NCBI GenBank assembly: GCA_021789495.1
Contig: JAJYJM010000020.1
Location: 1 to 36,228, forward strand
Reading direction: 5' to 3'
DNA: 36,228 bases
Source of the DNA: Nitrospirota bacterium
GTDB lineage: Bacteria; Nitrospirota; JACRHJ01
Shown in pieces: positions 24,837 through 33,268 of the stretch. The notes under the pieces are model-generated. The model worked only from the letters and a program-made list of their open reading frames with translations, searched no databases and was not told where the DNA came from. The position numbers and the translations under genes were made by a program. Positions within the stretch are counted from its first letter, which is position 1; every line of letters begins with the position of its first letter.

Positions 24837-26150
24837 ATGGCATCGCAGGTGGAACTTTCTGTAAAAGGCATCGTAACCGAGCAGATGAAGGCGGTCGCAA
24901 AAGACGAAGGCGTATCGGAAGAATACGTCCGTGACATGGCGGCCCAGGGCAAGATAGTCATACCAAACAATACCGGAAGGAACTGCAATATCGTCGGTAT
25001 CGGCAAAGGACTTCGCACCAAGATTAACGCGAGCATCGGGACATCCACGGACATTGCGGACATGGGTCTTGAGGTGGAGAAGGCAAAAGTCGCCGAGGCG
25101 TGCGGGGCGGATACGCTCATGGATTTATCAGTCGGCGGAAACATAAAAAAAATCCGGCGCGAAGTGCTTCAGGCGATAAACCTGCCCGTCGGGACCGTCC
25201 CGCTTTACCAGGCGTTCGCGCAGTCGATAGAGAAATACGGAAACCCGGTGGATATGCCGGAGGAGATGCTCTTCGACGTCATAGAAGAGCAGTGCGCGGA
25301 CGGCATATCGTTCATGGCTATACACTGCGGCATAAACCGGCTCACCATCGAGAGGCTTCGCCGTCAGGGATACCGCTACGGCGGGCTTGTCAGCAAGGGC
25401 GGGGCTTACATGGTGGCCTGGATGATGCATAATAACAAAGAGAATCCGCTCTTCGAGAAGTTCGACCGCGTCGCGGATATTCTGAAGAAATACGACTGCG
25501 TGCTCTCGCTTGGGAACGGATTCAGGGCCGGGGCGATACACGACTCCTCAGACCGATGCCAGATTCAGGAACTTATAATCAATTGCGAGCTTGCGGAGCT
25601 TGGCCGGAAGGCCGGGTGCCAGATGATGGTCGAGGGGCCGGGTCATATACCAATCGACGAGATAGAGGCGAATATCATCATGCAGAAACGCATGTCGAAC
25701 GAGGCGCCTTTCTATGTCCTGGGGCCGATAACGACGGACGTCGCCCCGGGTTACGACCACATCACCGCGGCCATCGGCGCATCGCTTTCTTCCGCCTACG
25801 GCGCGGACTTTATCTGCTACGTTACGCCCTCCGAGCACCTGGCCCTGCCCGACGCGCAGGACGTGAGAGAAGGCGTGATGGCTGCGAAGATCGCCGCGCA
25901 TATCGGCGACATGATAAAATTCAAAAGCCGCGAAAGAGACCGTGAGATGAGCCTCGCCCGGCGGGGACTGGACTGGAAGAAGCAGTTCGAGCTTGCCATT
26001 ACCGGGGAGAGACCAAACGAAATCCGCGCCTCGCGGATGCCATCAGACGAAGGCTCCTGCACCATGTGTGGGGAGTTCTGCGCCACGAAAATAGTAACGA
26101 AGTATTTCGAGGAGGATATAGAAAAGGGAGATAAAAAAATCAGGGGTTAG
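24837..26150 (+). CDS. ThiC-family radical SAM enzyme, candidate 5-hydroxybenzimidazole synthase (BzaF)
   Basis: ThiC turns aminoimidazole ribotide (AIR) into the thiamin pyrimidine; its paralogue BzaF turns AIR into 5-hydroxybenzimidazole, a B12 lower ligand made without oxygen. The 437-residue protein has the ThiC core (NTGRNCNIVGIG, ADTLMDLSVGG, EGPGHIP, GPITTDVAPGYDHI) and a C-terminal cluster motif in SCTMCGEFCATK (Cys408, Cys411, Cys415), that is Cx2Cx3C, one residue shorter than the Cx2Cx4C I know from standard ThiC. GGAGGG precedes the ATG. Its place directly after cobB, behind a cobalamin rather than TPP riboswitch, favours BzaF; no bzaCDE methyltransferase genes are nearby. ThiC remains possible. 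Confidence 0.85.
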   Translation: MASQVELSVKGIVTEQMKAVAKDEGVSEEYVRDMAAQGKIVIPNNTGRNCNIVGIGKGLRTKINASIGTSTDIADMGLEVEKAKVAEACGADTLMDLSVGGNIKKIRREVLQAINLPVGTVPLYQAFAQSIEKYGNPVDMPEEMLFDVIEEQCADGISFMAIHCGINRLTIERLRRQGYRYGGLVSKGGAYMVAWMMHNNKENPLFEKFDRVADILKKYDCVLSLGNGFRAGAIHDSSDRCQIQELIINCELAELGRKAGCQMMVEGPGHIPIDEIEANIIMQKRMSNEAPFYVLGPITTDVAPGYDHITAAIGASLSSAYGADFICYVTPSEHLALPDAQDVREGVMAAKIAAHIGDMIKFKSRERDREMSLARRGLDWKKQFELAITGERPNEIRASRMPSDEGSCTMCGEFCATKIVTKYFEEDIEKGDKKIRG

Positions 26151-26171
26151 GAAACCCCCTGCCCCTGATTT
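26137..26171. terminator. Bidirectional terminator at the end of the cob operon
   Basis: AAATCAGGGG (26137-26146) pairs with CCCCTGATTT (26162-26171). Seven A before the stem give a T-run on the minus strand, so it is strongest for the convergent gene at 26180. The 5' arm overlaps the end of the ThiC-family gene. Confidence 0.8.
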
Positions 26172-26179
26172 GACCTGCC

Positions 26180-26467
26180 TCAGCGCCTGAAGTAGCGATC
26201 ATGGTCGTGGTCATCCCAGTCCCGGCGCCAGTATCCCCTGTACATCGGGTAATGTCTCCGGTAATAATACCGGGGGTAATAGTAGGGGTAAGGCGGGTAA
26301 TAATATCGTGGATATGGGTAAGGGTACGGGTAAACCGGAGCAGGGGCTATTATGACTGGCGGAGCTATCCCGAAGCCGAAAGAGAAATTGACATGGGCCT
26401 GGGCCGTCCGGCCCGCGGCCAGGAATACGGCGCCCATAAAGAGCATTAAAACCAGGTATTTTTTCAT
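26180..26467 (-). CDS. Small secreted Tyr/Pro-rich protein
   Basis: A 95-residue protein of unknown function. The first 24 residues are a signal peptide (MKKYLVLMLFMGAVFLAAG, cleavage near AQA-HV). The mature part begins with HVNFSFGFGI, continues through a PxY repeat stretch (PYPYPYPRYYYPPYPYYYPR, about residues 47-66), and ends Arg/Trp/Asp/His-rich (WRRDWDDHDHDRYFRR). This YXWG-like, sticky composition is common in small envelope proteins of Proteobacteria. GAGG precedes the ATG. TATAAT on this strand lies at 26487-26492. It is convergent with the cob operon and not part of it. Confidence 0.8.
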   Translation of the reverse strand: MKKYLVLMLFMGAVFLAAGRTAQAHVNFSFGFGIAPPVIIAPAPVYPYPYPYPRYYYPPYPYYYPRYYYRRHYPMYRGYWRRDWDDHDHDRYFRR

Positions 26468-26503
26468 GCCGCACCTCGCTCTTTATATTATAACAATTAA
26501 GAC

Positions 26504-26519
26504 TCATTCCTGAGAATGA
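26504..26519. promoter_or_regulatory. Inverted repeat between divergent promoters
   Basis: TCATTC (26504-26509), CTGA, GAATGA (26514-26519) is a perfect short inverted repeat in the 102-base gap between the secreted protein gene and cbiX. It overlaps the -35 region of the minus-strand promoter and lies about 15 bases before the cbiX -35, so one regulator could act on both. Confidence 0.4.
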
Positions 26520-26534
26520 AGGTTACAGTTTCAA

Positions 26535-26563
26535 TTGACACAAGGGCCGATTTGTAATATAAG
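26535..26563 (+). promoter_or_regulatory. Promoter of cbiX-tyrS, possibly leaderless
   Basis: A consensus TTGACA (26535-26540), an exact 17-base spacer and TATAAG (26558-26563) place the transcript start at about 26570, which is the A of the cbiX ATG. A GAGG lies at 26563-26566 but would not be on such a transcript. Confidence 0.65.
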
Positions 26564-26569
26564 AGGCGG

Positions 26570-26935
26570 ATGGAAAACACTATAATACTGCTTGGACACG
26601 GCTCCCGCGCCGCATGTCACATGCCGGAAGTGGCGAAGATGGTGTCGGAAATGGGCTCCGTTTGCGTCCGGTATGCCTGCCTCCAGTTTTGTGAACACGA
26701 CCTGCCTTCCGCAGTCGATGAAGCGGTGAAAGACGGCGCCTGGAAAGTGATTATAATCCCGTACTTCCTGCATCTTGGGAATCACATGATAAAGGACATT
26801 CCGGCGGAGATCGATGCCCTGAGAAATAAGTATCCGGACGTAAAAATCGACCTCGCGGAGCACCTTGGGGTGCACCCGAAGCTTGCGGAGATTGTTCTTG
26901 AGAGGATAAAAGAGGCGGGTGACGCCGAAAAATGA
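26570..26935 (+). CDS. cbiX: Small sirohydrochlorin cobaltochelatase CbiX(S)
   Basis: A 121-residue chelatase that inserts cobalt into sirohydrochlorin early in anaerobic B12 synthesis; the single-domain form acts as a dimer. It has LLGHGSRA with His10 and [13 protein letters not shown] with His68/His72, the expected metal-binding histidines. It is half the length of two-domain CbiX/CbiK, as in archaea and some deltaproteobacteria. A nickel or iron sirohydrochlorin chelatase (CfbA, SirB) is the alternative. It overlaps tyrS by four bases (ATGA) and has its own promoter, outside the riboswitch unit. Confidence 0.87.
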   Translation: MENTIILLGHGSRAACHMPEVAKMVSEMGSVCVRYACLQFCEHDLPSAVDEAVKDGAWKVIIIPYFLHLGNHMIKDIPAEIDALRNKYPDVKIDLAEHLGVHPKLAEIVLERIKEAGDAEK

Positions 26936-28146
26936 ATAAGATTAACGATTTTGATTCTCAGCTTGAGACTATCCTACGGGGCGCGGCGGAGATAATATCC
27001 GAGGAAGATCTCAAGAAAAAACTTCAACGCTCCATAGCGGAGAATAAGCCCTTGCGGGTGAAGGCGGGGTTCGATCCTACCGCGCCGGACCTGCACATAG
27101 GCCATACGGTTCTGCTCCAGAAAATGAAGCAATTCCAGGACTTAGGTCACCAGGTAATATTCCTCATAGGGGATTTCACGGGTATGATTGGCGACCCGAC
27201 GGGGAAATTGCAGACCAGGCCGCCGCTTACGCCTGGGCAGGTTCAGTCAAACGCCCGGACATACATGGAACAGGTAGGGAAAATCCTCGATATTTCAAGG
27301 ACTACCGTGGAGTTCAATTCCCGGTGGATGTCTAAGATGTCATCTACGGATTTGATGCAACTTGCTGGAAAATATACCGTTGCCAGAATGCTGGAGCGGG
27401 ACGATTTCCAGAAACGCTTCCGGGAGCAGAGGCCAATCTCCATCCACGAATTCCTCTATCCACTGATACAAGGCTTTGATTCTGTTGCGCTTTCCGCCGA
27501 TGTCGAACTTGGCGGGACAGACCAGAAATTCAACCTCCTCGTAGGCCGGGAGCTTCAGAAGGAATACGGGCAGGAGCCGCAGACGCTTGTTATGATGCCG
27601 CTCCTCGAAGGCACCGACGGCATCAATAAGATGTCGAAATCATTAAACAATTACATCGGGATATGTGAGGAGCCCGGCGAGATTTTCGGCAAGGTTATGT
27701 CCATCTCTGACAGCATGATGGTGCGCTACTACGAACTCCTCTCGGACGCAACTATCGATGAGATAAGGAAAATAAAGACAAACCAGGTTCACCCCATGGA
27801 GGCCAAGAAGGCCCTCGCGGAGGAATTGGTTGACCGTTTTCACGGGAAAGGGGCGGGGAAAAAGGCCAGAGATGAGTTTGAAAGGCAGTTCTCCAAAGGC
27901 GAGATTCCCGAAGAAATACCGGAAGTTACAGTGGAGTGGGAAGTGGCTTCCATGCCTCTTGCGAAGGTGATGCATCTTTCCGGCGTGGCGGCAAGCATCG
28001 GCGAGGGGAAACGTCTTATAAAACAAGGCGGTGTAGAGATTGACGGCATTCGCCGGACTGACCCGGAGCTGCGTGTCGGGCCGGGAAATTACCTCCTGAA
28101 GGTCGGCAAACGCAGATACGTAAAAATCCGGACAAACCAAATATAA
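26932..28146 (+). CDS. tyrS: Tyrosyl-tRNA synthetase
   Basis: TyrRS charges tRNA-Tyr. The 404-residue class I synthetase has HIGH (residues 55-58, in APDLHIGHT), the tyrosine-binding [24 protein letters not shown] region and KMSKS (about residue 233, [11 protein letters not shown]). A C-terminal S4 RNA-binding domain follows from about residue 335. It has the length of the TyrZ-like group rather than the 424-residue E. coli form. The ATG overlaps the cbiX stop, so translation is coupled to a B12 enzyme. Confidence 0.95.
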   Translation: MNKINDFDSQLETILRGAAEIISEEDLKKKLQRSIAENKPLRVKAGFDPTAPDLHIGHTVLLQKMKQFQDLGHQVIFLIGDFTGMIGDPTGKLQTRPPLTPGQVQSNARTYMEQVGKILDISRTTVEFNSRWMSKMSSTDLMQLAGKYTVARMLERDDFQKRFREQRPISIHEFLYPLIQGFDSVALSADVELGGTDQKFNLLVGRELQKEYGQEPQTLVMMPLLEGTDGINKMSKSLNNYIGICEEPGEIFGKVMSISDSMMVRYYELLSDATIDEIRKIKTNQVHPMEAKKALAEELVDRFHGKGAGKKARDEFERQFSKGEIPEEIPEVTVEWEVASMPLAKVMHLSGVAASIGEGKRLIKQGGVEIDGIRRTDPELRVGPGNYLLKVGKRRYVKIRTNQI

Positions 28147-28179
28147 TTTTCGCAGCGCGTTCGCAAATGCCTCAAAACA

Positions 28180-28205
28180 AAAAACAGGGACACACCCCTA
28201 TTTTT
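28180..28205. terminator. Bidirectional terminator between tyrS and the protease gene
   Basis: AAAAACAGGG and CCCTATTTTT (28180-28205) form a hairpin with a short GC core and A/T arms, with T-runs available on both strands. The word CAGGGACACACC is also met in repeats of other genomes, from general knowledge; no second copy is in this window. Confidence 0.65.
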
Positions 28206-28246
28206 CGCCGATTATGCCGGCTGCGAGGATTCTATCCCCGCTTATT

Positions 28247-31200
28247 TTATTGGCTGTATTTTGCGAATCCGCTTGCGTGGCTATGGCAGGTTGCGCAGTC
28301 CTGCCCGTCATAGTTCATTCCGCCGGAGTGGTTCACAAAACCCGTTCCGTCGCGCCTGTAATACTTCGTCGTCGTGTGGCAGACCACGCAGATGCTTGTA
28401 TGCACGCTCGTGCCGTCGGCGAAGGAGTTTGAACCGGTATATCGCAGGAACTTAACAGGCATCGTCGTGTAGTCCAGCGTGCGCACGTTCTCGCGTATGC
28501 CCCTGATGTTCGACGTGTTGTGCGCGGTATGGCAGTTGAGGCAATTCGCATTTTCGTGCGTCTTTTCCGTATGGCAGTCCGAGCACAGGCTGTTGTCCTG
28601 CAACGGCGCGCGCAGGTATGGGTAGTAGAGCGTAACGTATATGTACGATAATGAAGACTGTTGCGCCTTGAACCTGACGAAGCCCGACGTCTCGTTATAC
28701 GTATACTCGGACGGGTCTACAAGATAGCTCTTTTTATCCTTCGAGTATGTCGGCCCGCTCCAGAGGCTCGCATCCCTGTAGACCTTCGGTGTAAGGTTCC
28801 CGTATCCTGACCAGCCGCCGTTCTGGAGATAATACTTATATTGGTTGGGCGTTGTTGTATACTCCCAGACCCTGCCCGGGTCGTCGGACTTCCTCATGGC
28901 GTTGTGGCAGGTCATGCAGGTTACCAAATAGCCGTTCTTGAGCCTGCTGCCGGGGATGTCGTTGTATTCGCCCGCCGTGATATTCCCGTAGGTCGGCTTC
29001 TTCCTGCCGAAGGCCGTGGCGTTGACGAATATCGGATGCTGACCGATGCTGCTGTAAATATCGAGCGCGTGCGCATTGCCCGCGGCGTTGTGGCACGAGT
29101 AACAGAAGGTCGGGCTCTGCATGAAACCCTGCGCGAGGAACGTGCCGGGCGTCGTATGACAGAACGCGCAGTCGGTTCCGTTCGGTATCATGGCCGGGTT
29201 CCAGTTGTAATGCGGAAGCTCCGGGTTCCCGTATGGTGCAACCGTAACCGTTACGCCGGGCCCCGGCGTCTCCACGTTGCCCGCGTTGTCCGCGGCGCGG
29301 GACATGACAATCCTTTTTCCGCCCGAAGGAGGCAGGGTCCATAGATAGCTCCATGAAGTAGTTCCAGTCGCCGGTTGCCATGTGCTTCCGCCGTCGGTCG
29401 AGACATGCACGGACTGGACGCCGGGGCCGGTGCCGTCTGTTGCCGTTCCGGTAATGGTATAAGTCGTGACGTTCAGTGTCGCATTATTGGCAGGGCTGGA
29501 TATGGCTGAAGACGGGGGCGCGTTATTCACCGTTACGGTCACGCCCGCGCCGGGAGTTTCCACAATGCCGGCGTTGTCAGTCGCGCGGGACTGGATGGTA
29601 TAGCTCCCATCCGCCGGAAGGGGCCAGCTGCAGCTCCAGCTTGCGGCGCCCGAGGCCTGATACCATGTTGTCGATCCGCCGGAGGGCGTTATTCCGATTT
29701 CGATTTTCTGAACGCCTGAGCCGTCCCAGGCGGTTCCTGCGACAGTACAGCTCGTGCCGGAAAGCCCTGCGCCGTTTAGCGGCGAGGTGATTGTCGAGCA
29801 GGGGGAGTTCCTTAACGCTCCGGTATGCTCCATCCCGGCGGAAACAGCCGTGGCGGTAATGCCGTTAAGTGCGCCGACCTGCACGGGCGTGAGCCTGTTG
29901 GTAGTCGTGCCGTCGCCGAGTTCGCCGTCGTAATTGTAACCCCAGTCGTAAACCTTGCCGCCCGATTCCAGGGCTATGGCATAACCGGAGCCGCACGCAA
30001 TGGCTGTAACCCCGGAGATGCCGGCTGTTTGTACGGGTAAGTTTCTTTCAGTTGTTGTGCCGTCGCCGATGTCGCCGTATCCGTTATAGCCCCATCCCCA
30101 TGCCGTCCCGTTCGATTTAATTACGGCGGTGTTGAACTGGCCGCCGGCCACGGCGGTAACCCCGGAGAGACCGCTTACCTGGACGGGCGCATGACTATCC
30201 GTCGTAGTGCCGTTTCCAAGCTGGCCATAAGCATTCCAGCCCCACGTCCATACCGTCCCGTCCGACTTCAGGGCTATCGAGTGAGCCGTGCCGCACGCAA
30301 TGGCCGTAATCCCGGAGAGGCCGCTTACCTGAATTGGCGTGTTCCTTTGCGTCGTCGTGCCGTCTCCAAGCTGACCGTAATTATTATAACCCCATGCCCA
30401 GACCGTCCCATCCGATTTAAGGGCTATCGTATACCAGCCGCCGGCTGCGATAGCGACGACTCCGGTAAGCCCGCTTACCTGCACCGGCGTGTTTCTTTGC
30501 GTCGTCGTGCCGTCTCCAATCTCGCCGCCGGAGTTGTCGCCCCATGCCCAGACCGTCCCGTCCGACTTCAGCGCCACAGTGTGATACTCGCCGCCAGCTA
30601 TGGCGACGACTCCGGAGAGGCCGCTTACCTGTACGGGCGTAAGTCTGTTTGTCGTCGTGCCGTCGCCGAGCTCGCCGTATCCGTTATAACCCCATGTCCA
30701 GACCGTGCCGTCGTATCTCAAGGCCGCCGTATGCCATCCGCCACATGAAATGGCCTCGACGCCGTTCAGCCCGCTCACCTCGGTGGGTGTAGTCCAATTC
30801 GGCGCGGTCGAGCCGTCGCCGAGTTCGCCGTCCTGGTTGTAGCCCCACGTGGAGACCGGCCTGGTCGCCAGGGTCGATACGGTGATGCCGCCGCCCGGAG
30901 TCTCCATGTTTCCCGCCCTGTCCGTCGCGCGCGACTTTATATTATAGCTGCCGTTGACAACCGGCAGGGGCCAGGGGAAACTCCAGCTTGTTGTGCCCGT
31001 GGCGGGATGCCAGGTCGTCGTCCCGCCGCTCGGGGTGATGCCCACATCGACCTCGGAAACGCCGGAGCCGCCCGGGTTATCCGCAGCCGTTCCCGTTATG
31101 GCGCATAAAGTATCTTTGAAAGCGGAGCCGTTGGCCGGGGCTGTCATGCTTGAGGAGGGTGGAACCGTATCTATCGTGGTTGTAACCCCGCTCCCCGGAG

Positions 31201-32491
31201 TCTCGATATTGCCTCCGCTGTCCGTGGCCCTTGATTTAATGGTATACACACCGTCGGCAGGGAGCGGAGACCATGTATAAGACCAACTGCCCGTGCCGGT
31301 TGCGGTATGCCAGGTGGCGCCGCCGTCCGTAGAAACTTCCACCTTCGTCAGGTTATAACCCGGCGTCGCCCAGGCCTGGCCGGTGATCGTGCAAGTTGTG
31401 CCGTTTATGGCGCCGCCGTTGATCGGGTTCGTTATGCAGGAGATTATGTTGTGGGACGTCTGGTCGCCATACGCGAGGGCCTCGTAGCCGAACGCGCAGT
31501 CGCCGTTCACCTCGCTGTAGGCTATCTCGAAAAAGCCGCTCTCGCCCCAGCCTGTGCCCCAGCTGTTTTTTACGATGAAGCAGTTGTTCGTGTCGTCGTA
31601 TCCCACCAGCAGGACGGCATGATAACCCTCAAAACTGCCCGAAGTATGCGTGTATATCCCGGACGTGTAAGAATAGAAATCATCGTAAACGGAAAATGTA
31701 ACCACCAACGGGCCGTAAACATAAAGACCGGCCTTGAGCGCGTCTACGGTCTGCTGCGAGCCGTAAGGGACTATCCACGAGTAGCTCGTAGTCTTGTAGG
31801 CGTTCTGCTGCCAGTTGGCGCAGGCGTTAGAGCAGTTGCCGTCCGTGGCGGTATAGGGGTAACAGGATTCGAGGGGAACACCCGTGTTGACAAAAAAATC
31901 GGTCACCAGGTTTCCGCCGTTGCAGCCGTCTCCGTAATTGTCGGCGGTATCGCAGGAATTTACCACCTGCTCGCTTAAGTCGAGGTTGACGCCCGGGGTG
32001 TTCTGCGTGATGAGCGTCTTGGACTCAAGCGCCGCGACCGAGCCGAAGGCCCAGCAATCGCCGCATTGGCCCTGGTCCCGGACGGGCGTAACGAAGTCCC
32101 CTCCGTTGTAGCTGCGCCAGTCAAGCGTCCCGGGGGCAGAGGAAGCTGCCGTGGTCGTGGCGCCGGACGCGCTCAGGCCCAAGTTTGGAGAGTAAACCTT
32201 CAGCTCTCCTGACGGAGGCGCAGCCAATATGCCGAGACGCATCTTCCGCTCCGCCGGGGAAAGCCTCGTTATTGACGTCTCGCCCGCAATCCACTTTGCT
32301 CCCGTGGCCTTTATGGCCGCATTTATTCCGGCAACTTCTTTTTGTATTTCATCGCTGCTGGGTCTTTTAAAATCGTTTTCTTCGGCGTGAGGAGTCGGAC
32401 GGGCAGCCGCAGTCGCCGGAGAGACGGCGGGTATCACAAGGACAATGACCGCCGCAATCAGCAATATCCTGTTTCTCAACAAGTTCAGCAT
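28247..32491 (-). CDS. Exported papain-family protease fused to Ig-like, RCC1-propeller and heptahaem cytochrome domains
   Basis: A 1414-residue exported protein. Residues 1-29 are a signal peptide (cleavage near ATA-AA). A propeptide-like stretch runs to about 120. Residues 121-345 are a C1A papain domain with oxyanion Gln140, catalytic Cys146 (CGDCWAF), His291 (GYHAVLLVGY) and Asn309 (KNSWGTGWGESG). Two Ig-like domains follow (about 350-440 and 446-541), then seven RCC1 repeats of 50 residues (about 548-895; GDGTTTxRxTPVQVSGL), two more Ig-like domains (about 898-987 and 991-1085), and a C-terminal part with seven CxxCH haem c sites (Cys1108, 1130, 1192, 1303, 1317, 1368, 1399). All key residues are intact. 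It should act outside the inner membrane. An inhibitor gene lies 10 bases upstream. Target and redox partner are unknown. Confidence 0.93.
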   Translation of the reverse strand: MLNLLRNRILLIAAVIVLVIPAVSPATAAARPTPHAEENDFKRPSSDEIQKEVAGINAAIKATGAKWIAGETSITRLSPAERKMRLGILAAPPSGELKVYSPNLGLSASGATTTAASSAPGTLDWRSYNGGDFVTPVRDQGQCGDCWAFGSVAALESKTLITQNTPGVNLDLSEQVVNSCDTADNYGDGCNGGNLVTDFFVNTGVPLESCYPYTATDGNCSNACANWQQNAYKTTSYSWIVPYGSQQTVDALKAGLYVYGPLVVTFSVYDDFYSYTSGIYTHTSGSFEGYHAVLLVGYDDTNNCFIVKNSWGTGWGESGFFEIAYSEVNGDCAFGYEALAYGDQTSHNIISCITNPINGGAINGTTCTITGQAWATPGYNLTKVEVSTDGGATWHTATGTGSWSYTWSPLPADGVYTIKSRATDSGGNIETPGSGVTTTIDTVPPSSSMTAPANGSAFKDTLCAITGTAADNPGGSGVSEVDVGITPSGGTTTWHPATGTTSWSFPWPLPVVNGSYNIKSRATDRAGNMETPGGGITVSTLATRPVSTWGYNQDGELGDGSTAPNWTTPTEVSGLNGVEAISCGGWHTAALRYDGTVWTWGYNGYGELGDGTTTNRLTPVQVSGLSGVVAIAGGEYHTVALKSDGTVWAWGDNSGGEIGDGTTTQRNTPVQVSGLTGVVAIAAGGWYTIALKSDGTVWAWGYNNYGQLGDGTTTQRNTPIQVSGLSGITAIACGTAHSIALKSDGTVWTWGWNAYGQLGNGTTTDSHAPVQVSGLSGVTAVAGGQFNTAVIKSNGTAWGWGYNGYGDIGDGTTTERNLPVQTAGISGVTAIACGSGYAIALESGGKVYDWGYNYDGELGDGTTTNRLTPVQVGALNGITATAVSAGMEHTGALRNSPCSTITSPLNGAGLSGTSCTVAGTAWDGSGVQKIEIGITPSGGSTTWYQASGAASWSCSWPLPADGSYTIQSRATDNAGIVETPGAGVTVTVNNAPPSSAISSPANNATLNVTTYTITGTATDGTGPGVQSVHVSTDGGSTWQPATGTTSWSYLWTLPPSGGKRIVMSRAADNAGNVETPGPGVTVTVAPYGNPELPHYNWNPAMIPNGTDCAFCHTTPGTFLAQGFMQSPTFCYSCHNAAGNAHALDIYSSIGQHPIFVNATAFGRKKPTYGNITAGEYNDIPGSRLKNGYLVTCMTCHNAMRKSDDPGRVWEYTTTPNQYKYYLQNGGWSGYGNLTPKVYRDASLWSGPTYSKDKKSYLVDPSEYTYNETSGFVRFKAQQSSLSYIYVTLYYPYLRAPLQDNSLCSDCHTEKTHENANCLNCHTAHNTSNIRGIRENVRTLDYTTMPVKFLRYTGSNSFADGTSVHTSICVVCHTTTKYYRRDGTGFVNHSGGMNYDGQDCATCHSHASGFAKYSQ
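29807..30850 (-). repeat. Seven tandem 150-bp units encoding the RCC1 propeller
   Basis: The coding sequence repeats with a period of almost exactly 150 bases. The unit core is WTWGYNGYGELGDGTTTNRL then TPVQVSGLSGVVAIAGG and ALKSDG. Units begin near residues 548, 598, 648, 698, 748, 798 and 848. Seven units make a full seven-bladed propeller. Near-identical nucleotide stretches recur, for instance CCGTCCGACTTCAG at 30259 and 30558, which points to recent duplication or gene conversion. Confidence 0.85.
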
Positions 32492-32501
32492 GGTTTTTAC
32501 T

Positions 32502-32945
32502 CTACCTGCTTGTTATGTGCAGCTTCACTTCAAACCTGCCTGCCGGATGTTTGCTGCCTTCCCATATCCTGTAATAAAGCATCTTCAATAGCGTATCGCC
32601 CGGAGCCGCGGCCTTGAAAGACCATATGCCCAGCACCGGCCCGCCAGCGATGTTCCCGGGGGAAACCGCCCTTGTCTTTTTCCCGATAAACTTCAGATGG
32701 GTTTCGTCGAGTCCTTCAACATGCCAGTCGTATCCCGTACCGCCCGTAATCTTAAGCTCAACCTTAACCGTTTCGCCGGGAGCAAGACAAGCCTCGCCGC
32801 CGTTATTGTCAATAGTCAGAACATTTGCCATTTTCGGCCCCTTCGCTTCGAGCGGCGACGAATGGAACCGCGCCTTTCCCTCTCCTGTCAGCAAAATGAA
32901 CAGTGTGGCCAATAATATTAATTTAAAATAGCTCGGTTTCATCAT
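32502..32945 (-). CDS. Exported chagasin-type (I42) cysteine-protease inhibitor
   Basis: A 147-residue protein with a signal peptide (hydrophobic FKLILLATLFILLTG, cleavage near residue 24). The mature part resembles chagasin, a tight inhibitor of papain-family proteases. All three inhibitory loops are recognisable: the NPTTGYxW loop as GGTGYDWHV (about residues 68-76), the central loop as GGPVLGIWSFKAAAPGDTLLKM, and the RPWxP loop as YYRIWEG (about 125-131). It overlaps nothing and ends 10 bases before the papain-domain gene, so inhibitor and protease are made from one message, inhibitor first. Two start codons (32945, 32942) are possible and neither has a strong ribosome site. Confidence 0.85.
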   Translation of the reverse strand: MMKPSYFKLILLATLFILLTGEGKARFHSSPLEAKGPKMANVLTIDNNGGEACLAPGETVKVELKITGGTGYDWHVEGLDETHLKFIGKKTRAVSPGNIAGGPVLGIWSFKAAAPGDTLLKMLYYRIWEGSKHPAGRFEVKLHITSR

Positions 32946-32996
32946 TTGCGGCTAAAAGACGTAAGTTTTGCGGCTTTCCTGCAGGATTAATGATTT

Positions 32997-33025
32997 ACGT
33001 TAAACCATTTGAAAAGCTTAGTCAA
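32997..33025 (-). promoter_or_regulatory. Possible promoter of the inhibitor-protease operon
   Basis: On the minus strand, TTGACT (33025-33020), a 17-base spacer and TAACGT (33002-32997) lie about 50 bases before the inhibitor start. The -10 box is weak. A direct repeat of TTTGCGGCT lies between it and the gene. From 33026 to 33212 nothing further was recognised. Confidence 0.45.
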
Positions 33026-33212
33026 GGGCAATTGCCGTACTCGCCGACATGCGTGTTATAGTATGGATTTGCAACGGCATAGTTATTCCGGTCATCTGGG
33101 GCCATAGGATGGCTTGAAAGCGAAGAAGTGCGAAAACTCTTCAGTTTCAAGATGTTAAAAGTGGTTAATTGATTTGGTAATTTGGCGATTGTGCTGATTT
33201 GTGCTGAAAGTT

Positions 33213-33256
33213 AAAAAATTCAAGGAGTTATGGATTTCGCCAAAACCCCTTGAATT
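33213..33256 (-). terminator. Terminator of the former tRNA-Lys gene
   Basis: On the minus strand, AATTCAAGG/CCTTGAATT (33256-33248 with 33225-33217) plus an inner GTT/AAC step form a hairpin followed by a T-run (33218-33213). It lies 13 bases beyond the CCA end of the tRNA-Lys fragment and is what an intact tRNA gene would have, so this flank is the original chromosome. Confidence 0.75.
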
Positions 33257-33268
33257 CATTAATTAATG

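Noticed and set aside
29807-30850. CRISPR array
   Set aside because: The regular 150-base period is coding (RCC1 blades), with no 20-40-base repeats separated by unique spacers and no cas genes.
30191-31978. Open frames of 185 and 223 codons on the plus strand opposite the protease gene
   Set aside because: They mirror the RCC1 repeats, Ig-like domains and protease domain of the minus-strand gene, are repetitive or Arg/Val-rich, and lack any domain or promoter.
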